Positions 1-12,600 of a stretch of 64,000 nt of DNA are shown here, piece after piece; position 1 is the stretch's first letter, and every line of letters starts with the position of its first letter. Made by a program: the position numbers and the translations under genes. The notes under the pieces are model-generated. The model was not told the origin of the DNA. It saw only the letters and a program-made list of their open reading frames with translations, and searched no databases. Source of the DNA: Lateolabrax maculatus (lineage: Eukaryota; Chordata; Actinopteri; Acropomatiformes; Lateolabracidae); assembly GCA_031216445.1 (NCBI GenBank), contig CM062215.1:1546501-1610500 (forward strand), given 5' to 3'.

Positions 1-57
1 GTCTTTTCTGGGTGTCAGCAGAAGCGAATATAGCTGCCAAGGAACAATGTGCATTAA

Positions 58-757
58 AGGAATAGTTCACCCAAAAAGCAAAAAGTGTTCTGAAGCGGAA
101 TAGTTTTGACTTAGGGTCCAAAAAGCTCAATATTTACATGTTTTTCACCTAATTTTTAGCAATTACTCTGCACCCTGTTTTGGTAAAATATTGTAATAAT
201 AAAAAGGCTATGAACCTTACAAGCAGAACGTCAGGTGCATTTTGGGATTTTTGACCTCAGAGTGCTCGAAAATGCTATGGATGTAAAGCCAGGTTATTAT
301 GACCCAAATATTTGAATGTTGGAACTCATGACCTGCCGTCGAATAGTCTTCTGTTGCTATGGAAGGTTACTAACTGAGGGAAATGACCCCGAAGTATCTA
401 AGTGGCAGCTATGATCAGAGCTGGTCGACTTCTCTTAAATGCTAAGGAAAAGTGCTTTAGTGCTTCCTTTCTTACCTCTTTAGCATAGGGTACACTGAAA
501 CCTTTATGAAAGGAAGGAGGTCATGCCGTCCCAAAATTCACGGGGCGGCCTTGTGTAAGTTCACTCGGATTCTCTTAGCACTGCGATTGTCTTTTCCTAA
601 CATCTTTCTAAACAATGTGTTTAGGGAAAGGACTTAATTTATTTGACTGCAGCCATGGACTAAAGTCCTAATGTGTTTTATGTTTGAGGAGGCTGAACCA
701 AATCTATGTCAGCTGAGCAGATAATACCAGAAATAGATTTTTGGATGCACTATTCCT
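58..757. mobile_element. MITE-like element, 700 bp, TTAA-flanked
   Basis: The left end reads AGGAATAGTTCACCC and the reverse complement of the right end reads AGGAATAGTGCATCC, a terminal inverted repeat with 13 of 15 matches. TTAA lies immediately outside both ends (54-57 and 758-761), as expected for a target duplication of piggyBac-type elements. No transposase-like reading frame lies inside, so it would be non-autonomous. The motif 'ggaatagttcaccc' is familiar from repeats in fish genomes. The family assignment is an inference; the ends and flanks are seen directly. Confidence 0.6.
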
Positions 758-761
758 TTAA

Positions 762-2700
762 ATCTGTGTTTGACAAGCAGTGATTTAAAAAAACTGACAA
801 CATCTTCTATTTCCCTTGTACAGGACATTGAAAACAACAAGTTTGCTTGCATTCCTGTTAATTTTGTTAACAAGAAATTGACACATCAAGTTAGACAGCA
901 AAGATGGAGTTATTTGCACAAAAGGCAGGTCATTCCACATATCTTCTACATAACATTCAGGGCATTTAGCAGATGTTTTTATCAGAGAGGGGGTTCACTT
1001 TTACACAGTATGTGCTCATAAACAGCTGGAAACGCCTCCTCAATACCACATATAATGTAAAGGGGTTTGTCTGTTTCTTTGGATTTGAATAGTTTGCATT
1101 TACAGCCTCTGTGTGCCATGTTTGAAGGACTGCACCCTCATGAAATGTAAAAATTCTGACAATAATTGACCTGATACGGTAATATTTGATATTTTAAACA
1201 CATTTTTAAATGATTGTGCTTTACTTGTATATGTTGTATTCAGTAATGAGTGTGTTTGAATGATATGCCATATGTATCTCTAGTGTCGTCTTTTATTTAT
1301 ATTTGAGCGATTTGTTCTGTAATGATATATCTAAATATATACCCATTATGGAAACACTTGCTCGCTGACAGTTGCAAAGTATTTTAAACTCAGATGATTC
1401 TGTGCTTTTGCAGTTTGTTCAAGGAAAAATCTTGCAAATAGTCATCTACGAACAGTGACGTGTTACACTCACTGGGGTGTCAGCTCTTGTTTTTAAAGTT
1501 TTCTTTTTTGTTTTTTGAATGAAACTCTAAATCTGTACTGTATGAAGTTCCCTCAAGAAGGTTAAGATCATCAGCAGCCCCCAACTGTGTCTTTTTGTGA
1601 TTAGTGTGAGGAGGTGAATGTGAAACAAAGGTATTTGCATGATGGATATGCTCAACTCCTGAAGGATGAAATAACTAACAAAACAAAGATATTCATGTCT
1701 GTTGACAGTCTGGTTATTTCACTCTTCACAAACATTCAAAATGTCATGTTAAAGCTGCAGTAGATGGTGGGTGAACAACACCTCTGGTACACTTTTGGTT
1801 TCAGTGCAGGCAATACGAATTCAGAAGCATGTCAGCTGTCTCTACTGCCATGATGTTTATTTATCCCAGCATCTTTAAAAATAGTAGTTGCAAAAGCAAG
1901 AAAAGCTACTTTTAAAGGAAATAATTATCAATTTCTAAACGAAGTGAAGCAGCGATTCGGTTATCATCTATTAAATGGTCCTTATTTCCCAAAAGTGTGT
2001 GCTATAAATTGTATAAAAACTGTCCTTAACAGTAAAATATTTCCAAGATCAGTGAACGGCTCAGGTGAACTCCATCCTCAAACCCCCAGACAGGAAGGGC
2101 TGTGATTTGAGCCATAACACTGATCTCAGTGAGGTGAAGGGACTGTTCATCATTAGAGGAACATTGATACAGATGGTTTGAAATTCTGGAGATGAGCTTT
2201 TTGCTTTTTTTTGAATAAAATATTTAAGAAAAAACTGCAGTGCTTTGAATATTTTCTTGAGTACTTTCCCTACTGAAGTCGAAATCCAACAGACACTAGT
2301 CTTAAGAAATTGGACTGCAATTTGCGCAGAAGAATGACACTGAGCTAGAAACCCATATGAAAAGTGTCACATGACGTTAAGACCTCCAGATAATATGAGC
2401 GTGTTTGTACCATTTCCCCAATTAGAGTGGCTCCACAGGTGCTGACTGAGAAGAAAGGAGCTGGTAAACAATCTGCATTTACACCGCAGTACTTGTGAAA
2501 CATGCTGACAAAAGTTCATTTAAACATGCTCCTGTTGGCATGGTAGGTAGCTACATTACATTCTACACCATGTTTACAGACTGATCCACAGTCAGTTATG
2601 CTGACATGTTCCTCACGCTGTGGTATTTAAATCTTATTCTTTGCACGGGGAACATGTTAGTATCAATAAAGCAGCTTAATAAAACTTTAAAGCTTCATTG
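762..2700 (+). other. Possible 3' UTR tail of a plus-strand gene off the left edge
   Basis: No convincing coding region is present. Two AATAAA hexamers on the plus strand (2665-2670 and 2678-2683) are followed by a T-rich stretch, which would suit the end of a long 3' untranslated region whose coding part lies left of the window. The evidence is thin, and the stretch may simply be intergenic. Confidence 0.25.
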
Positions 2701-4774
2701 TTTACTTCACTTTTTGACTTTTGACTGACCAACAGTTCTATCTAACACACCTCCCACAAACACTCTGTGCAGTTAGTTATGTCTGAAAAGCAAATCTCTT
2801 AGTTTAAATTTCACACAAACCTCCCCCAAAAATGGACGATTCACATGGAAACATAGAAAATTACAAAAGTAATCTGATAAAACATCAAAGATTAGTTTTC
2901 TTATTAGTTTTGTCACTTAACATATAAAAATGTAAATCAAAATGAAAAATATAGCATCTTTTTGTGGTTCAAAATTTTGATTTCACAAATAAGGCTTCTG
3001 CAAATGAATTTACTTAATTACTAAATGATCAATCAAAGATTAAAGTAGGTTTAAAAGATTTCCAGTAATTTAAATCCATTATTAAGTACAGATTCTCAAG
3101 TCAAACTATTCATTTTGTCATGTAACTACGTGCTGTTTTGTTGAGTGAGTTGTCTTTAAAGTCTGACACCAGAAAACAGACTGAACACCTTGAATGGGAA
3201 GGTGTTTTTTAAACTTACAGACAATCTCTTCCTCATCTCGCCACCTATAACCTAGATACAGTTTCCTCATGTCATGAATCTGTAAATGATTGACAGTATT
3301 GGCTCTAATGGAGAGGCAGGGTGTTACTGTTACTGTAATTCAGTTATGATGTGTACTTTCAATTCACTTTACTTTCTTTTTTGATCACGTGTTAATCATC
3401 ATCACCGCATTTCAAAGTAAAACTGGTGTATTTATACGTCTTCTAGGAAACTAAAATAAATGTGCTTTTCCTTTTTTTTGTGGCCTTCCTATTCAAGGAT
3501 GGACTTGCTGACCAAGTTTATAAATAATGTGACAAAAAGAGTAAAATGTATGTTGATTTAAGATGATCATCATAGTTGCTTTGTAATAAATTAACCAGGG
3601 CAGCCTTGAAGTGCTGCCTTACAAGCTCGGATCAGGGCAGAAGAGTGTTAAAAGCTGAACAAAGTAGTTTGTTTCTGAAAGTTTAATTTCATTATTACCA
3701 AGTTTAACCAAGTAAAAGCTTGTAATCAGGCTTGTAATTTGACAATTTGATGTGGATAGATTCCAAAACTTGCATTTGTTTTTCAAGTTTAATGTTGTTT
3801 GTCATTCTAACTGGAAAAAATAGCTGAAATCGACAAAGCATCAGACACAAATTTGAAGAGTGTATGGTGTGTAGGCAGATTAAAAACTGGAATAAAAAAG
3901 TTTGTTTAAAATGAAAAGTGCATACAGCTGCACATTTGCATCATTTTCACTTTTAAATAAATCCTGATAAAAACAGGCGTCTGTTTAATTCATGAGTATG
4001 TGTCTGTCTTTAATAAGAAATGAAAGTGACATAGATTTATTTGCTTATGATCACCTCTATATTGTTTTGTTAGAAAAAAACTTCTGTTTTCAGATTTGAC
4101 AATAATCATCCCTCTTCTGTCTCTTTCTGATCCAACCCTGCCCAACCAAAGCAAACAGTATAAAGAGTAATTTCTTTTGGCTCTTTTAGAGGTTGCAACA
4201 TGGGATCAGTCTGGTACTGAGACTGTAAACTGAAGGCCCTGATTGTTTTTTTGTTCTTTAAATATGACTATTTTCATGTCAATAATTACTAGCAATTCAT
4301 TAAGCCAGTGCAGAAAATTCAGAAAAAATTGTTGGTGATGGAGCGACATTTTGTTTACATTGGATCACAAAGGAGCTAAAACGTGCAGGCAGTTTCTGTT
4401 CTTCAATTCACATCACTGTCATGAACAGAAACTGGAACAACATCTTGGAAAATATGCTCATTCGCTTTCTTAGCCTAACTTCGCACTAAAGACAAGGGAA
4501 AAGCTGTCTTATGTACACTTTGTATTAAACCTTTTTAACTGGTGTAGAAATGTACAACAAGACACAGAGGTTTAAGCAATTTTGTACTGTAAAAATCTCC
4601 TTCTTATCAGGTAATTGTTATCTATAATTGAGTTCTTTAAGTTAGATTTTTTTCTAAACAGGTGAAAATGCACATCAACTTGTTTCAAATGTTTCATTTT
4701 CTTGATTCTCGATTCCATAAAACTGACCTACGTCATTAGATATAATAAAAAAAAAAACAAGACATCATCACCAG
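2701..4774. other. Intergenic DNA, nothing recognised
   Basis: AT-rich DNA with short A/T runs and scattered chance AATAAA strings. No splice-compatible reading frame, RNA gene or clear repeat was seen. It separates the possible plus-strand 3' end on the left from the shroom2 3' end on the right, so the two genes would be convergent. Confidence 0.4.
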
Positions 4775-4792
4775 ATCTCGCAGCTTTATCAT

Positions 4793-4798
4793 TTTATT
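4793..4798 (-). terminator. shroom2: Probable distal polyadenylation signal of shroom2
   Basis: AATAAA on the minus strand about 1.6 kb after the stop codon. On that strand it is followed within about 50 nt by a GT-containing and then T-rich stretch, as is typical downstream of cleavage sites. Confidence 0.45.
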
Positions 4799-5752
4799 GC
4801 TTTGAAAGTTGGTGAAAGAGTGCACCACATACATATGTGTGGGCTGTACACAGCACCCAGGGGCACGCACACATCAGTCCACGGAGTTCACAGTGGTGGG
4901 GGGCTACAGTAGGCACATCTTCAAATAAATATATATGTAGTAAGGTGCTAACTTTTAGAATAACCTCCACAGTAACAGTTGTGTCTCAGTCATTTTACCC
5001 TGAGAAAGTGGAAAAGTCAGGAGCCTGGTGGTAATGAGACCGTGCTGTAGTTTTTGGATAGGAGCTTAAGCTAAAAGCACCAAGTGTGAATGAAAACCCG
5101 TGAAGTTACGGGCAACAAAACCATCCAGGGAATATTAGCAGTGTATCGTATAGAAAACAAGTACTGCTGGAACACGTCAGCATTGTCTTTATGAAAATAA
5201 AGTCCAGTTATCAGATTCACTTCTTATTCTAGCATAAATTAAAGAGTTTCACTCCAAAATGAGATATTCATCATATTTAAAGGTGACATCTACCTTTATA
5301 GGATAATACACTACACAACGGAAGAGATAGTTTGTTGTACAAGCAGGAAAGATAACTTAATATCATAGCTGACAAGATGATAACACTTTTAAAAACTGGA
5401 TTGTAACCTAAAACAGATTGATAGCATTTTGGAATCAAACTCTTCATTTAGTTTCATTAGAAAACAAAAAATATGTCATGAGTGAAGATAAATTACTGGG
5501 GAAACATTTCCCCTTTCTCCCTATAAGTCTTCAAAAATGCTACAATAAATTAATAGAAAATATTACTTTAAAACTTAAAACACGTGATGAAAATTCATTA
5601 CAAACCCGGCCGCATACAGAAGAAGAGTGAGCTCATGATTCAACTTAAATACAACAATTAAGAAACACAAATAATAAAGAGAGACTTGAAACACTGTTAG
5701 AGGAAGAGAAAACCAAAGTTATGTGTTTACATAATGGTTGAAAACCTAATTT

Positions 5753-5755
<3 letters not shown>

Positions 5756-5806
<51 letters not shown>
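5756..5806. repeat. (TA)n microsatellite
   Basis: An uninterrupted TA dinucleotide tract of about 50 bp inside the predicted shroom2 3' UTR. It is likely length-polymorphic. Confidence 0.9.
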
Positions 5807-5812
<6 letters not shown>

Positions 5813-6411
5813 ACACTTTGCTTCCTTTCCCATCTTTCATCTCTGGGGGCTTTTGAGCTTCTGCAGAATGTAGGTCCAACTTGGAGTCACAAGACAAGAC
5901 ATTCATCCTCTAACTACTAGCCAGTTTTGACCACAGTAACTTTTTCAGGAACTTTTTTAGGAACTCAGGAGCTTTACCTGCAAGTCTAGGCCATTAAGAT
6001 TTATTGAATTATTCATTCATATGCAAACAAAAGCAGAAAAATAAGTCAGAAAACACATGCGTCTCTCAGTCTCCCTTTTCATTTTCATATCTATATTTTC
6101 TGTACAATATCCATTCAAAAACCAGTCATGAATCAGTTAATTACATACGACAACGTAATGTCTGTGTTGTTGTCTAGTCATCGTGCAATAATTAGGCCTC
6201 AAAGAAGCTGTCGTTTTTTTGCCCAATTATCAGTCCGATTGACTAATCTTAGTTCCTAATTTAGTTCTTATTTGGGCATATTAAAATTGGCCACAATGAA
6301 AATGTAGTATTCATTTTGAGAAACAATAACAATACCACTGGCATTCCGGGTGCCTCAATCTTGGTCCAGGACTTTTCCTGCAAAACCAAATGCTCATGTT
6401 GTTGAAGTGTA

Positions 6412-6684
6412 TCAGAGCAGCGGCCTCTGCTCCAGTGGCAGACTGTCCACCAGGCACTTCAGCTGCTCCTCGCCCAGCTTGATCTTGTCCTCTAGTTTAC
6501 GCTGCTCAATGATGAGGGCTGACTTCATCTTCACAAAGTGGCGGTAGTCGTCCAGGTTCTCTGCATCCAGGTGAGCCTCCATGATGCTGGAAACAAGTCG
6601 CTCCCGACGGTCCAGGTTCTCCTTCAGCTCCTTGGCGTCTTCGTGCTGCTGCATGAGCAGCTTGCGCTTCTCTGTCAGGGTTCG
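6412..6684 (-). CDS. shroom2: shroom2 last coding exon: C-terminal half of ASD2
   Basis: Encodes residues 1482-1571 and the TGA stop at 6412-6414. It begins after the acceptor 'ttcattag'. The helix-rich sequence includes QQHEDAKELKENLDRRER and the very conserved MKSALIIEQRKLEDKIKLGE, the C-terminal part of the ASD2 coiled coil that binds Rho kinase. Confidence 0.92.
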   Translation of the reverse strand, partial: RTLTEKRKLLMQQHEDAKELKENLDRRERLVSSIMEAHLDAENLDDYRHFVKMKSALIIEQRKLEDKIKLGEEQLKCLVDSLPLEQRPLL

Positions 6685-9600
6685 CTAATGAAGAATGGAT
6701 ATCAGGAGTTATTCAGTAGATCAGGTGGACAGCATGCACGTCATCTATGCATGATCTAAACAGACTAAAGAAAATATATATTTTTCCGTGTTTTTACCTT
6801 CTCCTCCAGTGGGGCTTCGTCCTCCAGACTGTTGAGGGCGTTTTCCACCCGGGCGAGCCGCCCTGACAGTGACAGCAGCAGATTCACCACCTTGTCCAGG
6901 TCGCCCACAAACATGCGGAACTTGTCGAGCTGGTTGGGCTGACAGAGGCGCTGCACGGTGGCCTCCACCTCGTGGCCCAAAGCCTCATTGTCCTCAACGT
7001 CCTCCTGCAGGCTTTGCCGTGCCTCCCGCAGCACTTCAAGCTTCCCTGCCAAGCTGGAGATCAGCTCTTGCTGGAGGGCATGAAGAAGACAAGTGGAGTA
7101 AAACACATATAGAGCATTAAAACAAGGAGGGAGAACAATTCCGTACTCTTCCTCAAAGCAAGTCTCCACTTACAGGCTGTCTATCTCTCAGTGGGTTAGT
7201 TTTACCTTTTTACTGGCGAGGTCGACGTCCAGCTCGTCCTCAGAGTCCTGCTCCTCTAGCTGCTCTTGCATGTCCTTCATCTTGATGAGGAGCTCGGCTT
7301 TGGGAGCCGATGTGTTGTAGTAGGAGGAGCTGGGGACCAGGGAGGCTGCTGCTGATACAGATGCATCCTCCTCCTCCCTTCTGACACACACACGCACATA
7401 CATGTAAACACCAACACAGCTGAGTAAAGGTTCTGAGGCATCTTTCTGTTTCAGGCGTTTTCCAGAAACCGTGAAATCGGGTCAGATTTAGATGATTTTC
7501 TGCATCGTTGTTCTCAAAATCTTTCAAATCCTTACCTGTAACATGATGCTGTTTCTATTTTTATTTATGTTCTCGCGTAGACACCCTGAATAAGTCCTTC
7601 TCTCACTTCTGACACCAACACAAACACGTGTTTATATATGTAATGGCATTTGTTATCATAATCATTAAGATAAGGAAGAATTTTGGGAATATTACTGAAA
7701 TGTAAACTTTAAAAAACGAGCAACTATACAGCATTTGACATTCTTGAAGTTTTGAGTGGAGGAGATAGCTGTAATGAGATATTTGTCCACCAGAGGGCAG
7801 GCTGAGTGGAGGTTTAACAGGCCTGACTGGTAAACAAATATCAAACCTTCAGCTCACTCATTTCTGGGCTGTAAATGAAAAACGCTAAAAAACTTTTATT
7901 AGTCAATAACTATATCACTAAAGATTGGTTTAATTTGATAATAAATTCATAAATTCCAGCATGGTAGATATCTGGGGAGATATTAGGTTTGGTACTTAAA
8001 AGTTTAAATTTCAGCCCTTTCTGGATACAATTCAATTACTCCAGTCACAAAATGCAGACAGCATCTGGAAAAGACAAAACACTGATCCAGCAATGGGCCT
8101 TAAATGGTTTTTACTGCTGTGTTTCCGAAGCCCAAATTTTATTAATTATTTCAACCAATATTCACTTGAAAGAGTTTTAGCCCTTAACCAACGCTGCACA
8201 GGTGGCTGAACTAATAACATTTCCCACCTGTCCATGCTCCTGGGGGATGAGGTGGGCAGCCTAGAGCCGGCGGAGGCCCTCCGCCGCTGGTGGGCCCCCT
8301 CCAGAATCTGCTCCTCCATGGGGAAGAGTCCCTCCATCAAGTCCATGGTAGTCATCCTGCCGCTCTGGTCCAAGATGTCCACCAGGGACTTGTCTTTACC
8401 CATGATGTCCCTGGCCAGCTCCTCTCTCTTGGCGTCCTCCTCTGAGCGCCGAGCCCCTGTTGAACCTGACTCAGGGACTGACTCCTCGACCGGCACTAAA
8501 TCCTGAGGCAGGTCCTGAGTGGCCTGGCGGGTGTAGGCACTGAAAAGAGATGAGGCGGGGCGCTCTGTTGTGCTCAGGGAGGGGATGTGGGGTGGTGGCG
8601 GCTCAAAAGCGCTGCAGGTCTCGGAGCTCCGAGGCAGGTAAGCCCTGCCCTCTCGCTCTGAGCTGCTCTCGGCATGGACGATCCTCACGGGGACTTTCCT
8701 CACCGGACAGTTCACATGATCCATCCCAGCTGGGAGCTTCAAATCTTTTTCTGACCTGGACAGGAAACAGATGTCAACATCTACTATACATCTCCGAAAT
8801 TCACTGTTAATCTCAAACATCTAAAAACTTGGATGACATAACAGTCTTTTAAAGAAATGTATTTTATATTTGGATTAAATATCCAAAACCAAACACGGAA
8901 GAGGTAGAGGACCAGTAGATATAGGTGGAGAGATGTGATAACAACATCATGATGTTTACTACAATTAACTTAAGAATCTTGTCTGATGCTTGTATCCAAC
9001 TACAAATTAGATTATAATATAATATTTCAAACCTGTAACCTGAAAAATAGCAAAGATGCAAAGAGATTAACTTATCTGGCTCCTATAGATATTGTAATCC
9101 TATATCTTGCTCATTGATATTTACCTTTTTGTTTACAACATAAACAAAAATATGGATCGCTCATAGACAGGTTTTGAATTTTTCAACTGTTCAGCAGTTT
9201 AAAATTCTTAACCATCATACGAATGACGCACAGATGAAAACACATTCTTTAATAAACATCAGAGCTACACCGTCGACCGTTTCTAATTAAAGGATAGATC
9301 TTACAGTAAAACTCAGTGGAAACCAGAGGTCACAGAAACCATGTGGCTGTAACAAAATTACAGCCTCCATTTCGATTTGTCTCAGACGGCAGAGGAAATT
9401 GACTACAAGCACAATCAAACACTGATCTTCAACTCTGTGGGCACATTTTAGGCATTTTCAGCAGCTGACAGAAGTAGCAGAATATTCACAGTGACAATAA
9501 GCTTTTTCTTCGGTTAATTCCTTTGACACTTTTTGTACTTCTTGAGGTCTATCCCTCCACAAATGTTAGTTGATAATCATCAGCATTAATCTTTATTTTT

Positions 9601-12600
9601 TCTACACTCATTATACACTTCTTGTATAGTTTATCACTGTCTGACTTTCCTTCCATGTTATTTCGTGAACTTGTTTACCTTAAATTGTTATTCAAAGCCT
9701 CCTCTACTCAAACAAGAGAGAAAAGATTTATGTAACAAGGGGTGGTGAGGAGACCTGAGGCACTTTGGCTAAGCTGCTTACCTGGACGGTGAGTCATCCT
9801 GCATGAACACGGCTGGCGGTTTGTCGGTCAGTCTCAGAGGAGCAAACTGTGGTGAGGGAGACCGCGCTCGATCTGCGGGAAGAGGCAAAGCTGCCGTCCA
9901 GGAGGTGAACTGAGATGAAGGGGAAGGTGGCTGCGGTTGCTGCTTCTCCTCCTCGTTTTCTTCACCTCCTCTGTTCATGTCTGCTCTGGACGTCCTGCTG
10001 AGTTGAGGGGAGCTGGCCGGGGCGGGGCCAGCGGAGGAGCCCTGTGCACTAGCATCGTGCTGGGTGTCAGAGCTGGAGCTGGACAGAGGCTGCAGCGCTG
10101 CTGGGTCTGCCTGGGCGCCAGCAAGGAATTCCTGGGAGGAGGATGTGGTTTCTGGGCCTAAACGGGGCCTGGGCGGCGGCAGGAGGCCCTTGGATTGGGG
10201 AAGCTGGGATGGGTGCTGAGAGCCAGGGTTGGGGCTGAGGCTGCAAGGGCCTGAGGAGTGTGTGGTGTGGGAGGGAACAGCAGTGCCTGGTTTGGTCCTG
10301 TGGTCAGTGAGGCCTGGGACTGGGCCCTCGTTTCTGGGGACTGACGGAGCCGACTGTGGGCTGTGGTCAGGCTGGTATCGCAGTCTGCTCTCCGTTTTTC
10401 CTCTGGAGGTCAAAATAAAGACAAACTTCATCAGTACCTCAAGGAAAAATCTAATTTTACTTTCTTTACAGAGAATGTCAAACAATACATTCATTCTGTT
10501 GTTAAAACTAACTATATTTCTGTTTAAATTGGTTGAAATGTTCCTTATGAAGCCTTATGAAGTCTGTAATTTTTTCTCCAATATATAAGGAGTTTTGAAG
10601 AACTTTCAAGAATGTATATCTGAAAATACATTTAAAAATATAAATAAAAAATACATTACAGGTTTTGAGGAGAAAACATTGGTAGTCTTGAATACAGTCC
10701 ATATGTAATGTGTGTTTTTCAATTTTATCAGAAAGAAATTGGGCATCAACTCAAACTCCATCGAGACGGCATGAGTCAGAAGTAGTTTTTTTAGCTAGTT
10801 GAACCACAGCTCTGTGTAGAAAAACAAGTCTGTAACTCTGGTGGTTTTAGTACACCTAAAACTATGATTTTATTCTGCAATTCTGTGGGTATGTTTTTGA
10901 TAGAAATAAGAATAAAGTTCACAAGAGAAGCAGTTGTTTACTTGGCTAAAGCACTGCTATTACATATTTAGTCCACAAACATGTTGTCTGATTGGTTTAT
11001 TTGAACCACATTAGTGGATACTCTGTGTGTGTGTTACAGTTCAGGAAACCTGAGCCACGAGTGTAAAAACCAAACACAGAGGTTGGGTTACACTTGAGCA
11101 GAGATAAGGACAGGGTCTGCCTTAAAGAAACATTTCATTAAGTCAGTTTTGGCCAGGTCTCCTGGAGATTAAATCTCAAGGGACGTCCTTTAAATAAAAG
11201 TTCAGTAAAAAAAATATGGAAAAAACTAGTGCACATTTTGACATAATTTTAGATATATGTTAAATATTAATCAAAACAAAATTGCAAAAAGTCAAATAAC
11301 ATTTAATACATTGAGCACACATGTCTGCATGATTAAAATCAGGCTGCGCAAAATATGTAAATGTGACTGTTGATGTGTGAATTTCAACAACAGAATTGAA
11401 ATGTTATCTTGTTCAAACACCACCCATTAAAGGTGCATGAAGTAACACTAGAAAGAAGGAATTTGAGAAAAACTTTAGCACTTCTAGGATATCTTGGTGT
11501 AAGGTTTGCTGACACTTGTGATTGAATGTTGTATTTCCTGAAAGGTGTTTTTGTCCCACCTTGCACACAAGGCAGCACGTCAAAAAAGGTGCAAATACTG
11601 TGGATTAATTTCACCATTTAGCCAAGGAAGTGATCATGTACGCAACAGATAAGTGTTAATTTTCAACAGCAGCATTAGGATAAAATGATACACTCTCCAC
11701 CCACCGTAAATCACCTGTAATTGCGCAGACACTTCTGGTGTCAAATCTGGGTGTAGTTTACTACAGCAGTCTAGAAGATACTGTTCACCTCAACATGAGC
11801 TCCAACAACACGAGATAAGATTGGGAAGATATCTAGTATGACAGAACATTATATTTTCCTTTCAGCCCAAGAATCATGAAATGAGAAACTGAGACATGAT
11901 CTCTCTCTGTCCTGAAATCTCACCACTCAAATACATTCCACATTTACATGAAACTTAACCAGCATTTTTTTGTGGTTGATGTTTCAGAGACACCGACAGG
12001 TCAGAGTGAGCAGTTAGGCTTTTTGATGGACACTGATGGATGAATCAACTGTTTGATCTTTCTTTGACTTGGCAAACCCTGTGCCATCCTGCTCTCCCTC
12101 AGGTTGTTGGATATTTATTATATTGAACCTTTTGGCCAATTTTTTTTTGTCACTACTTTCTTTTGTATTATCTAACGGTTATCTTTTATATGTACAAATA
12201 GTTTAAGTGTTAAGCTCACCTGGTGGTGTAACTGCTGTGCTTGCTGTGAGGGTCTCTCCATTGTGATGGAATATTCTGCAAAAGAAAGGTTAAGGGCCTC
12301 TTTGCTTAACTCTGCAAAACCATTTATGTGTTTATTTGGATGAAACTATTCAGTCTTTGATTAAACTTTTAAAAAATACAGCAAGTTTTAATTCAATGCC
12401 ATCTCATGTTGGAATAAATCTTGTAAAATAGGTACTTGAACTCAGTAGGTCTTCTGCCGCTTTATATGTTTGGATATATTCATATTTAAAAAAATAGACT
12501 TCTCTATATCATTCAGTTATACAAATATCCATATATTCTGGACTTCTCACCTGTGTATAGAAGTCTGCAGAGGGTGAAGATCGGGATCTCTCGTGGATGC

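Larger units (their letters stand above)
4775..6411 (-). other. shroom2: shroom2 3' untranslated region
   Basis: This is the stretch between the shroom2 stop codon and the best downstream polyadenylation signal, AATAAA on the minus strand at 4793-4798, followed by a run of T on that strand. A second AATAAA at 6000-6005 could give a much shorter UTR. A long TA dinucleotide tract lies inside. The extent is inferred from signals only. Confidence 0.45.

Noticed and set aside
770..1021. 83-codon plus-strand open frame.
   Set aside because: It begins at a non-ATG codon, has no splice support and no homology I recognise; AT-rich random composition.
6869..7120. Open frames on the plus strand opposite the shroom2 ASD2 exons.
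   Set aside because: They mirror the conserved minus-strand coding sequence and lack their own splice or start context.
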